Source: a virus. From it: a DNA stretch of 25,086 nt. Under the pieces are notes generated by a model. It saw nothing but the letters and a program-made list of their open reading frames with translations, was not told the origin of the DNA and ran no database searches. Position numbers and translations under genes: made by a program. The stretch spans positions 1 to 25,086 of the IMG/VR virus record IMGVR_UViG_3300020438_000257; one strand, written 5' to 3'. Positions 15,706-23,126 of the stretch are shown here, piece by piece. The stretch's first letter is position 1; each line of letters begins with the position of its first letter.

Positions 15706-16065
15706 TTAGAACTTGTAGGTTACACCTACTTTTGTACCAAAGTTAAGCTGATCAACAGCAAACTCTTTCTGTTCAGTAAGGAAAGCTACTTCACCATAAA
15801 GGTTCAGATCATTAGACAAATCAGTACCGAACCCGAGCTTACCGGAGTACTCAGTACTTCCAGCATTATCTTTTGAAGATAGGAAAGCAGGACCGCCTTG
15901 AACATAAATACCATTTCCAAATTCATAGCCAGCGTGAACTTCAGTGAGTCCAGTTCCAAATTCCGAATCAAGCCAGGAAGCATTGTTCTCAATATTTGCG
16001 TAGGGTCCAGCAACTGCAGGTGCAGCAGCGGACAGGAAGATACCAGCAGCAATAATAGTTTTCAT
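15706..16065 (-). CDS. Secreted outer-membrane beta-barrel-like protein
   Basis: A 119-residue protein with a clear Sec signal peptide: MKTII, then a hydrophobic core, then AVAG with likely cleavage after AVA (about residue 19). The mature part shows alternating beta strands (VHAGYEFGNGIYVQGGP, YSGKLGFGTDL, LNLYGEVAFL, FGTKVGVTYKF) and ends in Phe preceded by Tyr and Lys, the usual C-terminal signal of outer-membrane barrel proteins. About six strands fit, so it is small for a barrel on its own; it may be a partial barrel, an oligomer or a periplasmic beta protein. Similar short GPY...GYE proteins are found in cyanophages as I recall them. A role in envelope modification, lysis or superinfection exclusion is possible but unproven. 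It lies between the 25-residue micro-gene and psbA. Confidence 0.7.
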   Translation of the reverse strand: MKTIIAAGIFLSAAAPAVAGPYANIENNASWLDSEFGTGLTEVHAGYEFGNGIYVQGGPAFLSSKDNAGSTEYSGKLGFGTDLSNDLNLYGEVAFLTEQKEFAVDQLNFGTKVGVTYKF

Positions 16066-16084
16066 TTAAATAATTAGTTTGTGT

Positions 16085-16162
16085 TTACTTTTTTTTAGTC
16101 GTCGATTTTTTAACAGGAGGTCGTCCTTTTTTTGTTCCGTATGTACCAGGTCCGTAAGGCAT
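16085..16162 (-). CDS. 25-residue basic micro-protein, MPYGPGTYG type
   Basis: ATG 16162 to TAA 16085 encodes MPYGPGTYGTKKGRPPVKK plus a short Ser/Thr/Lys tail. The Gly/Tyr-rich start followed by a GRPP AT-hook-like core and a lysine tail is a pattern I recognise from tiny conserved ORFs of marine cyanophages. It begins 2 nt after the scaffold gene stop, so it is probably translated by coupling. The GRP core suggests minor-groove DNA binding, perhaps in DNA packaging or condensation, but that is inference. It is easily missed by gene callers because of its length. Confidence 0.6.
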   Translation of the reverse strand: MPYGPGTYGTKKGRPPVKKSTTKKK

Positions 16163-16164
16163 AA

Positions 16165-16932
16165 TTAAAAATCAATATTTGAACGTGAAAGTTTCTCCAT
16201 TACTTCCTGCCGATAAGCAGGATCAGAATCATACTTAGGGTCTTGCATAGCACGAACTACTGAAGCCTGACTCTTGAAAACATCTTTACTCTCAGGTCTT
16301 GGAGAACGACCTGTAAGCAACTTACCTTCAATACCTTCTGAACTCGAATAACGAGCTTGCAAGGCTTGAACAGCAAAGAAGATAGATGCTCGATCACCAC
16401 TCTCGATTACTCGATCAAACATGGAGATCTCTTGTTTGTTGAATGATTTTTGAGCCCACTCAACCATAGCCTTATATGATTTTTCACCACCAACCATTTC
16501 CTTGACACTACTAATATCAGCATCAGTAATATCACCTTGAGGTTTTTGATTTTGTTTACTGCGTGCTTCAAGGTAGGCGTCAGCCAGATCAGATTTACTC
16601 ATATCTTCCAATTTATTTTGGATAGAATCAGAGAATCCTTTTGAATCACTTTGGGATTCTTCCCACAAAGCATCAAAGAAATTTACTTCTTCTGCTTCTG
16701 GTTGTTCTTCAGCAGTTTCTTGTGGTGGTGCTTCTTCTCGTTCACCATTACTAAATTTAGATTGCAATTCAATATATGCTTTCTCTAAAGCTTCAGCATC
16801 TTTATATTTACCAGCAAGTAATTGTTCTTGCTGCTCTGCAATCCGTTCACCAACTGCAAGACTATCTTGTTCTTCTTCAGTTAGTCCTCCTCCTTCAGGA
16901 GCTTCAGTTGCATCATACGTCAGTGTAGCCAT
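16165..16932 (-). CDS. Capsid assembly scaffolding protein, T7 gp9-like
   Basis: A 255-residue acidic protein from ATG 16932 (MATLTYDATEAPEGGG). The sequence LLAGKYKDAEALEKAYIELQSKF near residue 50 is typical of T7-like scaffolds. A long acidic, Glu/Gln-rich disordered part and a C-terminal basic helical end (EVMEKLSRSNIDF), which in this family contacts the capsid shell, follow. It would guide procapsid formation and then leave the head. The start is chosen because AAGGAG lies five bases upstream; a GTG at 16938 is possible but weaker. It overlaps the 79-residue gene by 20 nt and sits between portal and capsid as expected. Confidence 0.92.
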   Translation of the reverse strand: MATLTYDATEAPEGGGLTEEEQDSLAVGERIAEQQEQLLAGKYKDAEALEKAYIELQSKFSNGEREEAPPQETAEEQPEAEEVNFFDALWEESQSDSKGFSDSIQNKLEDMSKSDLADAYLEARSKQNQKPQGDITDADISSVKEMVGGEKSYKAMVEWAQKSFNKQEISMFDRVIESGDRASIFFAVQALQARYSSSEGIEGKLLTGRSPRPESKDVFKSQASVVRAMQDPKYDSDPAYRQEVMEKLSRSNIDF

Positions 16933-17152
16933 TAGCACTCCTTACTTTCAAATTACCAAGTCCAACCGAATCCACATAATTGGTAGAACGTCCGAGGGTG
17001 GGGTTACCAATCTTTGGTTTCGGTGCATACTTATTAGGATTACCTGCATTACCAAGTGAACGTTCCTCTTGTGTAGGAGGAAGTTCTGCTTGACTTTGTT
17101 CAGGTGTTTTACTCTTACGAGTTCTTTTAGTTGGTTTAGTTTCTTCTGTCAT
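16913..17152 (-). CDS. 79-residue basic Pro/Thr-rich protein between portal and scaffold
   Basis: The N-terminal half (MTEETKPTKRTRKSKTPEQS) is Lys/Arg/Thr/Pro-rich and probably disordered; the C-terminal half has NKYAPKPKIGNPTLGRSTNYVDS and ends NGYTDV. I recognise no domain. The start overlaps the portal stop by four bases (ATGA), and its end overlaps the scaffold start, so translation of portal, this protein and scaffold is chained. T7 itself has no gene between genes 8 and 9. A head-assembly or minor virion role is likely from position only. Confidence 0.7.
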   Translation of the reverse strand: MTEETKPTKRTRKSKTPEQSQAELPPTQEERSLGNAGNPNKYAPKPKIGNPTLGRSTNYVDSVGLGNLKVRSANGYTDV

Positions 17153-18717
17153 TGTTGTGCTTGCATTTGCATTTGTTGTTGCTGCTGATCTATCTGTGCG
17201 AATTGTCCAGCTTGCTTAGCCATCTCCATATCAATGGCTGAGTTCTGTGCAGTCTGTTGTTCTTGCTGCTGATCTTGCATACTCTTAATTAGATTCAAAG
17301 TATCAATACCCATAGCAGCAGCCAGACGTTTGATGGCTTCATCACTATTGATAAATTTCATCATCGCTTCAGGTCCAACAGTTTGAGATACAGTAGTCAT
17401 GAAGTTAGTTAGTGCTTCACGATCCATACCTCTACCAACACCATTAAGACCAGCAATAATTGTAGGTTTTACAAAGTCTTTTGGAATTTTAGGAATTGAC
17501 TTTGCTTTAGTAAGAACTGACATCTTACGATTCAAATAAGGAACCAAGAACTCAACAGTAAGTAGACTAAATAATCCACCAAGTTGTTGCTCTAGTTCCA
17601 TCTGTGTCATGCGTACTTCTTCAGCAGTAGTACGTTCACTATTCCTTACCTGAAGAACCATAAATGCTTCAGCTAAGCGCTTCTCCAATACCTGCATTTG
17701 TTGTTGAGCAGTTTGGAAGTCAGCTCCTTTACCTACTTGAATTACACCAATGTCTTCAGGTCTACCCTGGACAATGGCACCATTCCTAGCTTGAGCTAGG
17801 GTCTGTGGTTTAGTAGTACTTGATGGTGATACAACGAAGACAACTTTAGCTGCTGCTGCAGAGCCTTCTACGAGTGCCTGAGAGAGTGCTTCGAGTGACT
17901 TAAGATCACCCATAAACTCTTCAACACGACCACGACCATAAGGTTCTTGGTCAACAGTATTGAATCTAAGTGCAATCCAAGGTGTGTTATCTACTGGTGC
18001 CTTACTGTAAGAACCCTCTAGTACATAACCTTGACATTCTTGATGCCATACAAATTGTTTTTCATCACGCAATACGTGAGTGTACACATCAACGTCATGA
18101 TCTGACGCATCACTATGTTCACCATCATCACCTACAGGATTAACTGCTTGTTTAAATTCAGCAGGCATCTGTTCCATTACTAGGTCACGATTAATTCGTT
18201 CACGTGTGACAATCTCAATTACATTACCTTCACCATCACGGTCGATAACATATCTATTCAACGGAAACAACTTAAGATGATCCTTACCCATGAAGATCAA
18301 AGCATTACCAGCAACCACAAGATGTTTCATGGCTTGATGGATAACAACTCTATCGTCAGAAGCAGAGATCAGTTCATTAATTGTTCTTTCAATCTTTGCA
18401 AAACTAAGATCTAGTTCTGTCCTTACTTGTTGATCCATATCCTGTTCAATCAACTTTGCTTCATCAAGTTGTAGTTTGAAGAAGCTAGTTTGAGCAGGCA
18501 TCAATGCAAGCATAAGTTTAGAAGCCAAGGTAACTACACCTTTAGCTCCTACACTTTGCCAGGGTGTAAGAAGAGATCTCCTAGATTTGACATTGTCTTC
18601 ATCATCCCAACGGATGAGATATGGAAGAGTAAGTTTAGCTGCTTCCATAGCAGTCTCTAGGTACTGATCTCTATCTGATCGCAGAAGAGAGTACCGACTG
18701 TAAGCTGTGTCTTTCAT
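17149..18717 (-). CDS. Portal (head-tail connector) protein, T7 gp8-like
   Basis: A 522-residue protein, the usual length for T7-like portals (T7 gp8 is 536). Recognisable parts are the YLETAMEAAKLTLPYLI N-terminal region, the PWQSVGAKGVVTLASKLMLAL segment and the PWIALRFNTVDQEPYGRGRVEE segment, then the ERTTAEEVRMTQMELEQQLGG helix region. The C-terminus is an extended Gln/Met-rich tail (about residues 480-522). It forms the dodecameric channel through which DNA is packaged and ejected. The start lies 6 nt after the preceding stop; the leader is A+T-rich without a Shine-Dalgarno sequence. Confidence 0.95.
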   Translation of the reverse strand: MKDTAYSRYSLLRSDRDQYLETAMEAAKLTLPYLIRWDDEDNVKSRRSLLTPWQSVGAKGVVTLASKLMLALMPAQTSFFKLQLDEAKLIEQDMDQQVRTELDLSFAKIERTINELISASDDRVVIHQAMKHLVVAGNALIFMGKDHLKLFPLNRYVIDRDGEGNVIEIVTRERINRDLVMEQMPAEFKQAVNPVGDDGEHSDASDHDVDVYTHVLRDEKQFVWHQECQGYVLEGSYSKAPVDNTPWIALRFNTVDQEPYGRGRVEEFMGDLKSLEALSQALVEGSAAAAKVVFVVSPSSTTKPQTLAQARNGAIVQGRPEDIGVIQVGKGADFQTAQQQMQVLEKRLAEAFMVLQVRNSERTTAEEVRMTQMELEQQLGGLFSLLTVEFLVPYLNRKMSVLTKAKSIPKIPKDFVKPTIIAGLNGVGRGMDREALTNFMTTVSQTVGPEAMMKFINSDEAIKRLAAAMGIDTLNLIKSMQDQQQEQQTAQNSAIDMEMAKQAGQFAQIDQQQQQMQMQAQQ

Positions 18718-18723
18718 AATAAT

Positions 18724-20493
18724 TTATTCCCAAGGTACAGGTTCAGTAGTTCCATCTGCATTGAGATACACCAGCTGACCATCCCTTACAGTTGCATTAC
18801 GTCTTCCACTTTGTTCGTTTCTAATGTGTTGTGGAGTCAGGTTATTTTTAGTCATGTCATCTAGATCATCCCACTCAACTGATTTACCGGTTGATTGATC
18901 TATAACATCATAGGTAAAATCACCATTTCTATTAGCGGTATAAGTATATTTGTATGAGGTTTCTTTGCCATCAGCATTTGTTGCTGAGATAGTTGTTCCA
19001 CCTTTAGCGGTTGTTTGATGTTTACCTCTAAACATACTTTCATCCCATTGAGGTCTCCAGTCTGTATTAATATCCAGCTCAGGTTCAGGTTCAGGAGTTA
19101 CTTCAGGTTCAGGAGTTACTTCAGGTTCAGGAGTTACTTCAGGTTCAGGAGTTACTTCAGGTTCAGGAGTTACTTCAGGTTCAGGAGTTACAATCTCCTC
19201 ATCAATAGGCGTACCCTCGGGAGTACCTAGGTCAGGATCATTACCTGGATATTCAGGATCAGGATTCTTACCATAGTCAGGATCATAAGGTTCACCAGGA
19301 TCAAGAGGTTCTAAAGGATCAGCAATAAATTCCTCACGTTCAGGCGCTTCATAGGTATATTCAGGTTGAACATATTCAGGCAATACTTGAACAGGTCCTT
19401 GATAAGACAAAGGATCAGGATTAAACCTAGCGCGTTCATCAAGCATCTGTTGTCTAGATGCGATGTCTCTCTTAAGTCCATAATCTTTTACTTCATATGT
19501 TTGAGGTTGAAACATATCAAGTATTTCTTTTACTGATTCATAGGATTTTGATAGTTCATTTTTAGAAATATCAATCATACCTGTAATATCAGATATTTCA
19601 CCAGCTATTCTATCCTGTTCTTGAGCATAGGTTTCACCTCCTTTTGCAGCATTGTATTCATCATTGGTCATGCCAGTTGCTTCCCTTTCTGCGGGAGTCA
19701 TGGCTGTCCAATTTTTACTGGTATCAATACCTTGAGGATTTAATTTACCTATATTTTCTGTAGCTAAATACTCAACCTTCCAAGGTTCAACATCAGCTAA
19801 AAAATCATACTCAATTGGGTCAAGATCATAATCTAGTTCTTCTTCTTCTTCCTCTACTTGAGGAGTTTGGGAATCGTCATAGTAGTTAAAAGATACACCA
19901 CCACTACTATCAGTCTGCCAATTGTAGTTACCAGCAACTTGACCACGTTTAATTCCTTCTAGAATTGTTAAACCATCACCATCTGTATCGTATAGGTACT
20001 CTTCTAGAGCATCTTTAAATTCATTCTCCCTCAAGACTTCGGGGTTTTTTATGTCACCAAGAAAACCAACGTTGACATCTACAGCATTACCTTCGTCATC
20101 AAATCCAGCTGAATTTAATTGTTGCCTCCAGCTATCCCATGCACCATCAATAAAATCTTCTAAACCTTGAGTCCAAGTATCTTCATCTAAATAACCAATA
20201 GCATTAATGTAGTAATCATTACCAGGTGGAGGTTGACTACCATCCCAACTAACGTCACCTGATGCATCGGTAACAGTTAGCCTACCGTCAAAATCACGAT
20301 TAGGTCTAGTAACGTATGTATCTATATCCTGCTGAACTGTAAGAAGTCCATCAGTTATAAATCCAGAGAAAGCAGCATCATCTACATTTGTTTTTGTACG
20401 TAGCTGTCTAATATCGTTCTGTGTTAATTGACCATCTGAAACTAGACCTTGAAAAATATCCCAAAAGTCTGAGTCTTCAATTCTGTATGCCAT
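18724..20493 (-). CDS. 589-residue acidic protein with VTPEPE repeat, unknown function, upstream of portal
   Basis: A long, very acidic protein. Residues ~1-75 look helical and globular, with a repeated theme (DGQLTQNDIRQLR and DGLLTVQQDIDTY). Residues ~170-180 contain DTDGDGLT, an EF-hand or type-3-like calcium loop. Residues ~210-225 are a run of Glu/Asp. Residues ~360-420 are rich in Pro, Asp, Tyr and Glu. Residues ~434-470 are six copies of VTPEPE. The C-terminal ~110 residues look globular and beta-rich (SYKYTYTANRNGDFTYDVID). I do not recognise the family. Position before the portal and the charge suggest a virion or head-tail accessory protein, perhaps a surface or calcium-binding one. 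It has the best Shine-Dalgarno site in the window. Start codon 20493 overlaps the preceding gene by 17 nt. Confidence 0.85.
   Translation of the reverse strand: MAYRIEDSDFWDIFQGLVSDGQLTQNDIRQLRTKTNVDDAAFSGFITDGLLTVQQDIDTYVTRPNRDFDGRLTVTDASGDVSWDGSQPPPGNDYYINAIGYLDEDTWTQGLEDFIDGAWDSWRQQLNSAGFDDEGNAVDVNVGFLGDIKNPEVLRENEFKDALEEYLYDTDGDGLTILEGIKRGQVAGNYNWQTDSSGGVSFNYYDDSQTPQVEEEEEELDYDLDPIEYDFLADVEPWKVEYLATENIGKLNPQGIDTSKNWTAMTPAEREATGMTNDEYNAAKGGETYAQEQDRIAGEISDITGMIDISKNELSKSYESVKEILDMFQPQTYEVKDYGLKRDIASRQQMLDERARFNPDPLSYQGPVQVLPEYVQPEYTYEAPEREEFIADPLEPLDPGEPYDPDYGKNPDPEYPGNDPDLGTPEGTPIDEEIVTPEPEVTPEPEVTPEPEVTPEPEVTPEPEVTPEPEPELDINTDWRPQWDESMFRGKHQTTAKGGTTISATNADGKETSYKYTYTANRNGDFTYDVIDQSTGKSVEWDDLDDMTKNNLTPQHIRNEQSGRRNATVRDGQLVYLNADGTTEPVPWE
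19087..19191 (-). repeat. 18-bp tandem repeat encoding VTPEPE
   Basis: Five complete copies and one partial copy of an 18-bp unit (plus strand AGGTTCAGGAGTTACTTC) repeat in frame with almost no divergence and encode six VTPEPE hexapeptides. The near identity at DNA level, including third positions, points to recent expansion by slippage or unequal recombination. The repeat is a good candidate for length variation between related phages. Confidence 0.95.
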
Positions 20494-20686
20494 TGGTCTC
20501 CTCCTCTATTTTATCTAGTAGCCACTCAACGACAGAACGTTGACCAGCTTTGTACATAATCATGTTCATGTCGTCAGTAGGACTAGGGTTAAAAGGTGGA
20601 AAATTATCATCTAATTGGTTGATGATTGCATTGAGTTCAATGCCTTTAGCTTCGAGTAGACTAAGCGTACGAGGGGAGGTTGACAT
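20477..20686 (-). CDS. 69-residue conserved small protein, unknown function
   Basis: From ATG 20686 the protein starts MSTSPRTLSLLEAKGIELNA and contains DDMNMIMYKAGQRSVVEWLL near the C-terminus, a segment I recall from small proteins near the portal of T7-like cyanophages. It looks entirely helical, with no membrane segment and no known domain. The ORF could be extended upstream, but that part lies inside the RNR small-subunit gene and looks like a shadow. The chosen start overlaps that gene by 26 nt. It also overlaps the next gene by 17 nt. Possibly a structural or assembly factor; unproven. Confidence 0.7.
   Translation of the reverse strand: MSTSPRTLSLLEAKGIELNAIINQLDDNFPPFNPSPTDDMNMIMYKAGQRSVVEWLLDKIEEETNGIQN
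20500..20505 (-). promoter_or_regulatory. Strong Shine-Dalgarno AGGAGG for the 589-residue protein
   Basis: AGGAGG lies six bases before ATG 20493, within a GAGGAGGAG stretch. It stands out because most starts in this window have weak or no ribosome-binding motifs. It fixes the start of the 589-residue gene and suggests high translation. Confidence 0.8.
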
Positions 20687-21377
20687 TACTGTGTTCAAAG
20701 AAAGCAGGCATACGTGCAGCTTTAGTAGCAGCAAACTCAGGAGCTTTACCCTGATACATTAGGTTGTCGCTACTATCAAGCCAAAATTTTTTATCCAAAT
20801 ATCTGGTCTCAGTATTACTTTCTAGTGGTTGCATAACCCAGTTAATTGTTGCCTTCCTGAGTTTATCCAGGGAAGGAGACGGTCTGAGTCCAAGTTCCGC
20901 ACACACAAGAGAGTTCGTTGCAACATGAATTTGCTCATCTCTGGAGATGTCAGCGGATACGGTACGCATTCCAGCATCACCATTCCACCGAAAAAAGGGG
21001 AGTAGTACAAAGAAAATTGCACGCTCGGCAACCATTGCTTTGAGCACCGTGTGATCTGGATGCGCCATCCACGCTTCTTTAAGTTTAAATGCTTCTGCTT
21101 CTGCTTTGTCATCCACACCGTAAGCATCGGCGATGTAATTGAGAGCCAAGTCATGGTTCTCTTCATCGGTGACGTTTGAGAGGAGTAACTTGCGTGCCAT
21201 AGACGGCACTTCAGTAGCCAAGGCATCAGTTATAAAATCTCCCACAGGTAGTTCCATATGTCTTAAGGCAAGAGCACGGTGGATTGTTTCCTCCGCGCCT
21301 TCCTTGCATGTACCAGCAATCGGTTTGACCGGTGTCCATTTGCGCTTCCGCGCCATTAGTTTTTCGTAAGGGTTCAT
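20661..21377 (-). CDS. nrdB: Ribonucleotide reductase small (beta) subunit, compact, apparently without the radical tyrosine
   Basis: A 238-residue protein from ATG 21377, whose ATGA overlaps the stop of the large-subunit gene. Ferritin-like dimetal ligands can be placed: Glu42 (less sure), Glu72-x-x-His75, Glu118 (AERAIFF) and Glu148-x-x-His151 in SRDEQIH, the equivalent of ARDEALH in E. coli NrdB. The residue four after His75, where E. coli has the radical Tyr122, is Leu79. The protein is far shorter than E. coli NrdB (376). It would assemble a dimetal cofactor that starts radical transfer to the large subunit for reduction of ribonucleotides. RNRs of this cyanopodovirus type were once called class II; a published reanalysis of P-SSP7 reassigned them to class I with a small beta subunit, which fits here. 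Cofactor type cannot be told from sequence. Confidence 0.8.
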   Translation of the reverse strand: MNPYEKLMARKRKWTPVKPIAGTCKEGAEETIHRALALRHMELPVGDFITDALATEVPSMARKLLLSNVTDEENHDLALNYIADAYGVDDKAEAEAFKLKEAWMAHPDHTVLKAMVAERAIFFVLLPFFRWNGDAGMRTVSADISRDEQIHVATNSLVCAELGLRPSPSLDKLRKATINWVMQPLESNTETRYLDKKFWLDSSDNLMYQGKAPEFAATKAARMPAFFEHSNVNLPSYA

Positions 21378-22750
21378 TCTGCACAATCACATTGAGGTTG
21401 ATTATCTCCTTCAAATAGGTTGGCAAGATAAATATCTACATCCTCCTCATCAAGAGCAGCATATGCATTAGACTTATCTTGTACATCACCCATTACCTGG
21501 AGACTATAATAAAGAGAGGTTTGTGGAGACTTAAGCCACTCTTCAATAAATCCCTCATCCATTGTTGCCAAATCTGACCACCAATTAAAAGAGTATCCGT
21601 GAAGAAGTCCACTGTTTTGGTATAAAGTAATAATACCATCAGCAACAGCTTTGTAATTATCCCATCCAACTTCGGATGCAATTTCTACTTCGCCATAATC
21701 ATATGTTTGGACACCAAAGGTGCCAGAATCACGGTCAACTGTCCGTGCAATAGGTGGTGCAATCTCAGGAGTACAAGTAAAGCCATCAACATCCTGTGAG
21801 CGGTAGCTACAAGACGCTGTAGGAGCGATTGCAAAGGCTCGAACCATATTGTATTGGAGAGCTATTTCAGAGGCTTCCTTGATCCCCTGAGCGATTCGAG
21901 CAACAAGCTCATAAGCTACTGTTGCTTTGGTTTCGTTGTTATTAAATTGTTCGAGTGCACGTCCAAACTGCTCATAACTAACGTTGTATCTCCGCAAGAG
22001 ATTTGAGAGACCCAATGCTCCAAGTCCAACCTGTCTATCAGTGGTAGAAGATAAGTACTCTCCTGTCTCTCCCACACCCGTTCTTGGATGTAACTCACAA
22101 AGTTCCTGCATCCCGACACGGAAAGCTTTTGGGATGTCTTCATATGTACAGGCTCCAAGATTGACGTGCTGTAGCAAACAGGTACCTCGGGAGGGCAAGT
22201 ACACTTCAAGACAAACGTTTCCACGTATTCTCTTTGTTCCTTCATACTTAACTTTATTCAGCCAGATGTCACCGGCTTTGATTGATTGTAGTAGATATTG
22301 TTTGACAAGTTTATCCATGTCATTCCACCACTCATCAGTGATGTTTACACATCGCTTGACCCATGGGAGTTGTTCTCGTGGTGTTCTAATGAACTCTTCA
22401 ATGTCTGGATGTGATGCGTCTAGATGGAGCACGCAAGCACCGTTCTTATAACGTCCACCACGTCTTAGTGTTTCGTTGAGGATGCTATAAATTCTTCCAA
22501 ACGAGACTGGACCACTAGCAATGAGTCCATTGCCATTATCGCTTCCTCGCGGTCGTAGTTTTGAAAGGTGGACCGCGACTCCAGCGCCATTACGGAGTGC
22601 ATGAGAGGCGAAACGCCATGAAGCTTCGATACCATTAGGACCCTCCATTGAGTCTTCAACAACAAATACTGTGCAGGACACTGGCAAGCGTCCTTCGGGA
22701 TCATCGATCCAAGATTGCACCCGTCCGGTGCGTGAGATGAAGTTAACCAT
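21374..22750 (-). CDS. nrdA: Ribonucleotide reductase large (alpha) subunit, short form
   Basis: A 458-residue catalytic subunit. Active-site Asn178-x-Cys180-x-Glu182 (NVCLE) matches Asn437/Cys439/Glu441 of E. coli NrdA. Cys26 (PVSC) and Cys191 (CLLQHVNLGA) match the redox pair Cys225/Cys462. Tyr414-Tyr415 (SLYYS) match the radical-transfer pair Tyr730/731, diagnostic for class I. The C-terminus CDCAE holds the swinging cysteine pair. The usual N-terminal ~200 residues, including any ATP-cone, are missing: an in-frame TAA lies immediately before the ATG, so no extension is possible. It therefore probably lacks the usual overall activity switch. It would make dNDPs from host ribonucleotides for phage DNA. 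The start overlaps the MazG-like gene by 8 nt, and the next gene is its partner. Confidence 0.9.
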   Translation of the reverse strand: MVNFISRTGRVQSWIDDPEGRLPVSCTVFVVEDSMEGPNGIEASWRFASHALRNGAGVAVHLSKLRPRGSDNGNGLIASGPVSFGRIYSILNETLRRGGRYKNGACVLHLDASHPDIEEFIRTPREQLPWVKRCVNITDEWWNDMDKLVKQYLLQSIKAGDIWLNKVKYEGTKRIRGNVCLEVYLPSRGTCLLQHVNLGACTYEDIPKAFRVGMQELCELHPRTGVGETGEYLSSTTDRQVGLGALGLSNLLRRYNVSYEQFGRALEQFNNNETKATVAYELVARIAQGIKEASEIALQYNMVRAFAIAPTASCSYRSQDVDGFTCTPEIAPPIARTVDRDSGTFGVQTYDYGEVEIASEVGWDNYKAVADGIITLYQNSGLLHGYSFNWWSDLATMDEGFIEEWLKSPQTSLYYSLQVMGDVQDKSNAYAALDEEDVDIYLANLFEGDNQPQCDCAE

Positions 22751-23126
22751 TTACTAGATCTTTCAAATTAGGTGGTTGATATTCTGGTCCCTTCAGGACC
22801 TTCCCATCAGCTCGTCGGATTGGTTTACCATCCAGACCAAGTTTTGATAGGTTTGATTTATGGACACGAACCAGCGCTTCCTCTAGATCCCATTCCATAT
22901 TTTCTGCGTACTGAAAGCAGACATACACAAGGTCTGCTAACTCTTTTAGTTCTTCTTCATAGCCTTCATTATCACAGGCATACTTGAATTCATTGCACTC
23001 TTCAGCGATCAAACCCAGTTGCATAGTCCGGTTCTCCGTCGAGTTCTGGATTCCATAAGCTTGTCGGAACTGAATTGCTTGGTCGGAGTGGGATCGGCTG
23101 TTGTGTAAAGGTGTGCTCAAGTTCAT
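22743..23126 (-). CDS. mazG: MazG-like nucleoside triphosphate pyrophosphohydrolase
   Basis: The core has IAEECNEF (the EExxE Mg-binding motif) followed by EELKELADLVYVCFQYAEN (ExxD motif) and an ALVRVHKSNLSKL segment, as in all-alpha NTP pyrophosphohydrolases. The upstream helix QAIQFRQAYGI also fits the family, so I take ATG 23126 (127 residues). That gives a 125-nt overlap with the DUF3310 gene in another frame. ATG 23024 (93 residues, GGAG nine bases upstream, 23-nt overlap) is the alternative but would lose the first helix. Phage MazG proteins are widespread in marine cyanophages and hydrolyse NTPs or dNTPs to monophosphates. Placed just before the RNR genes, it may feed precursors to dNTP synthesis. 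Confidence 0.75.
   Translation of the reverse strand: MNLSTPLHNSRSHSDQAIQFRQAYGIQNSTENRTMQLGLIAEECNEFKYACDNEGYEEELKELADLVYVCFQYAENMEWDLEEALVRVHKSNLSKLGLDGKPIRRADGKVLKGPEYQPPNLKDLVNG

Noticed and set aside
13966-16162. High-light-inducible (hli) gene beside psbA
   Set aside because: Cyanopodoviruses often have one here. I read the small frames in this segment and found no product with the Hli ExxN/R chlorophyll-binding helix.
19087-19191. CRISPR array or regulatory iterons
   Set aside because: The 18-bp units have no spacers and stay in frame within a coding region, encoding VTPEPE.
21374-22750. Class II (B12-dependent) ribonucleotide reductase
   Set aside because: The Tyr-Tyr radical-transfer pair and an adjacent ferritin-like beta subunit gene indicate class I.
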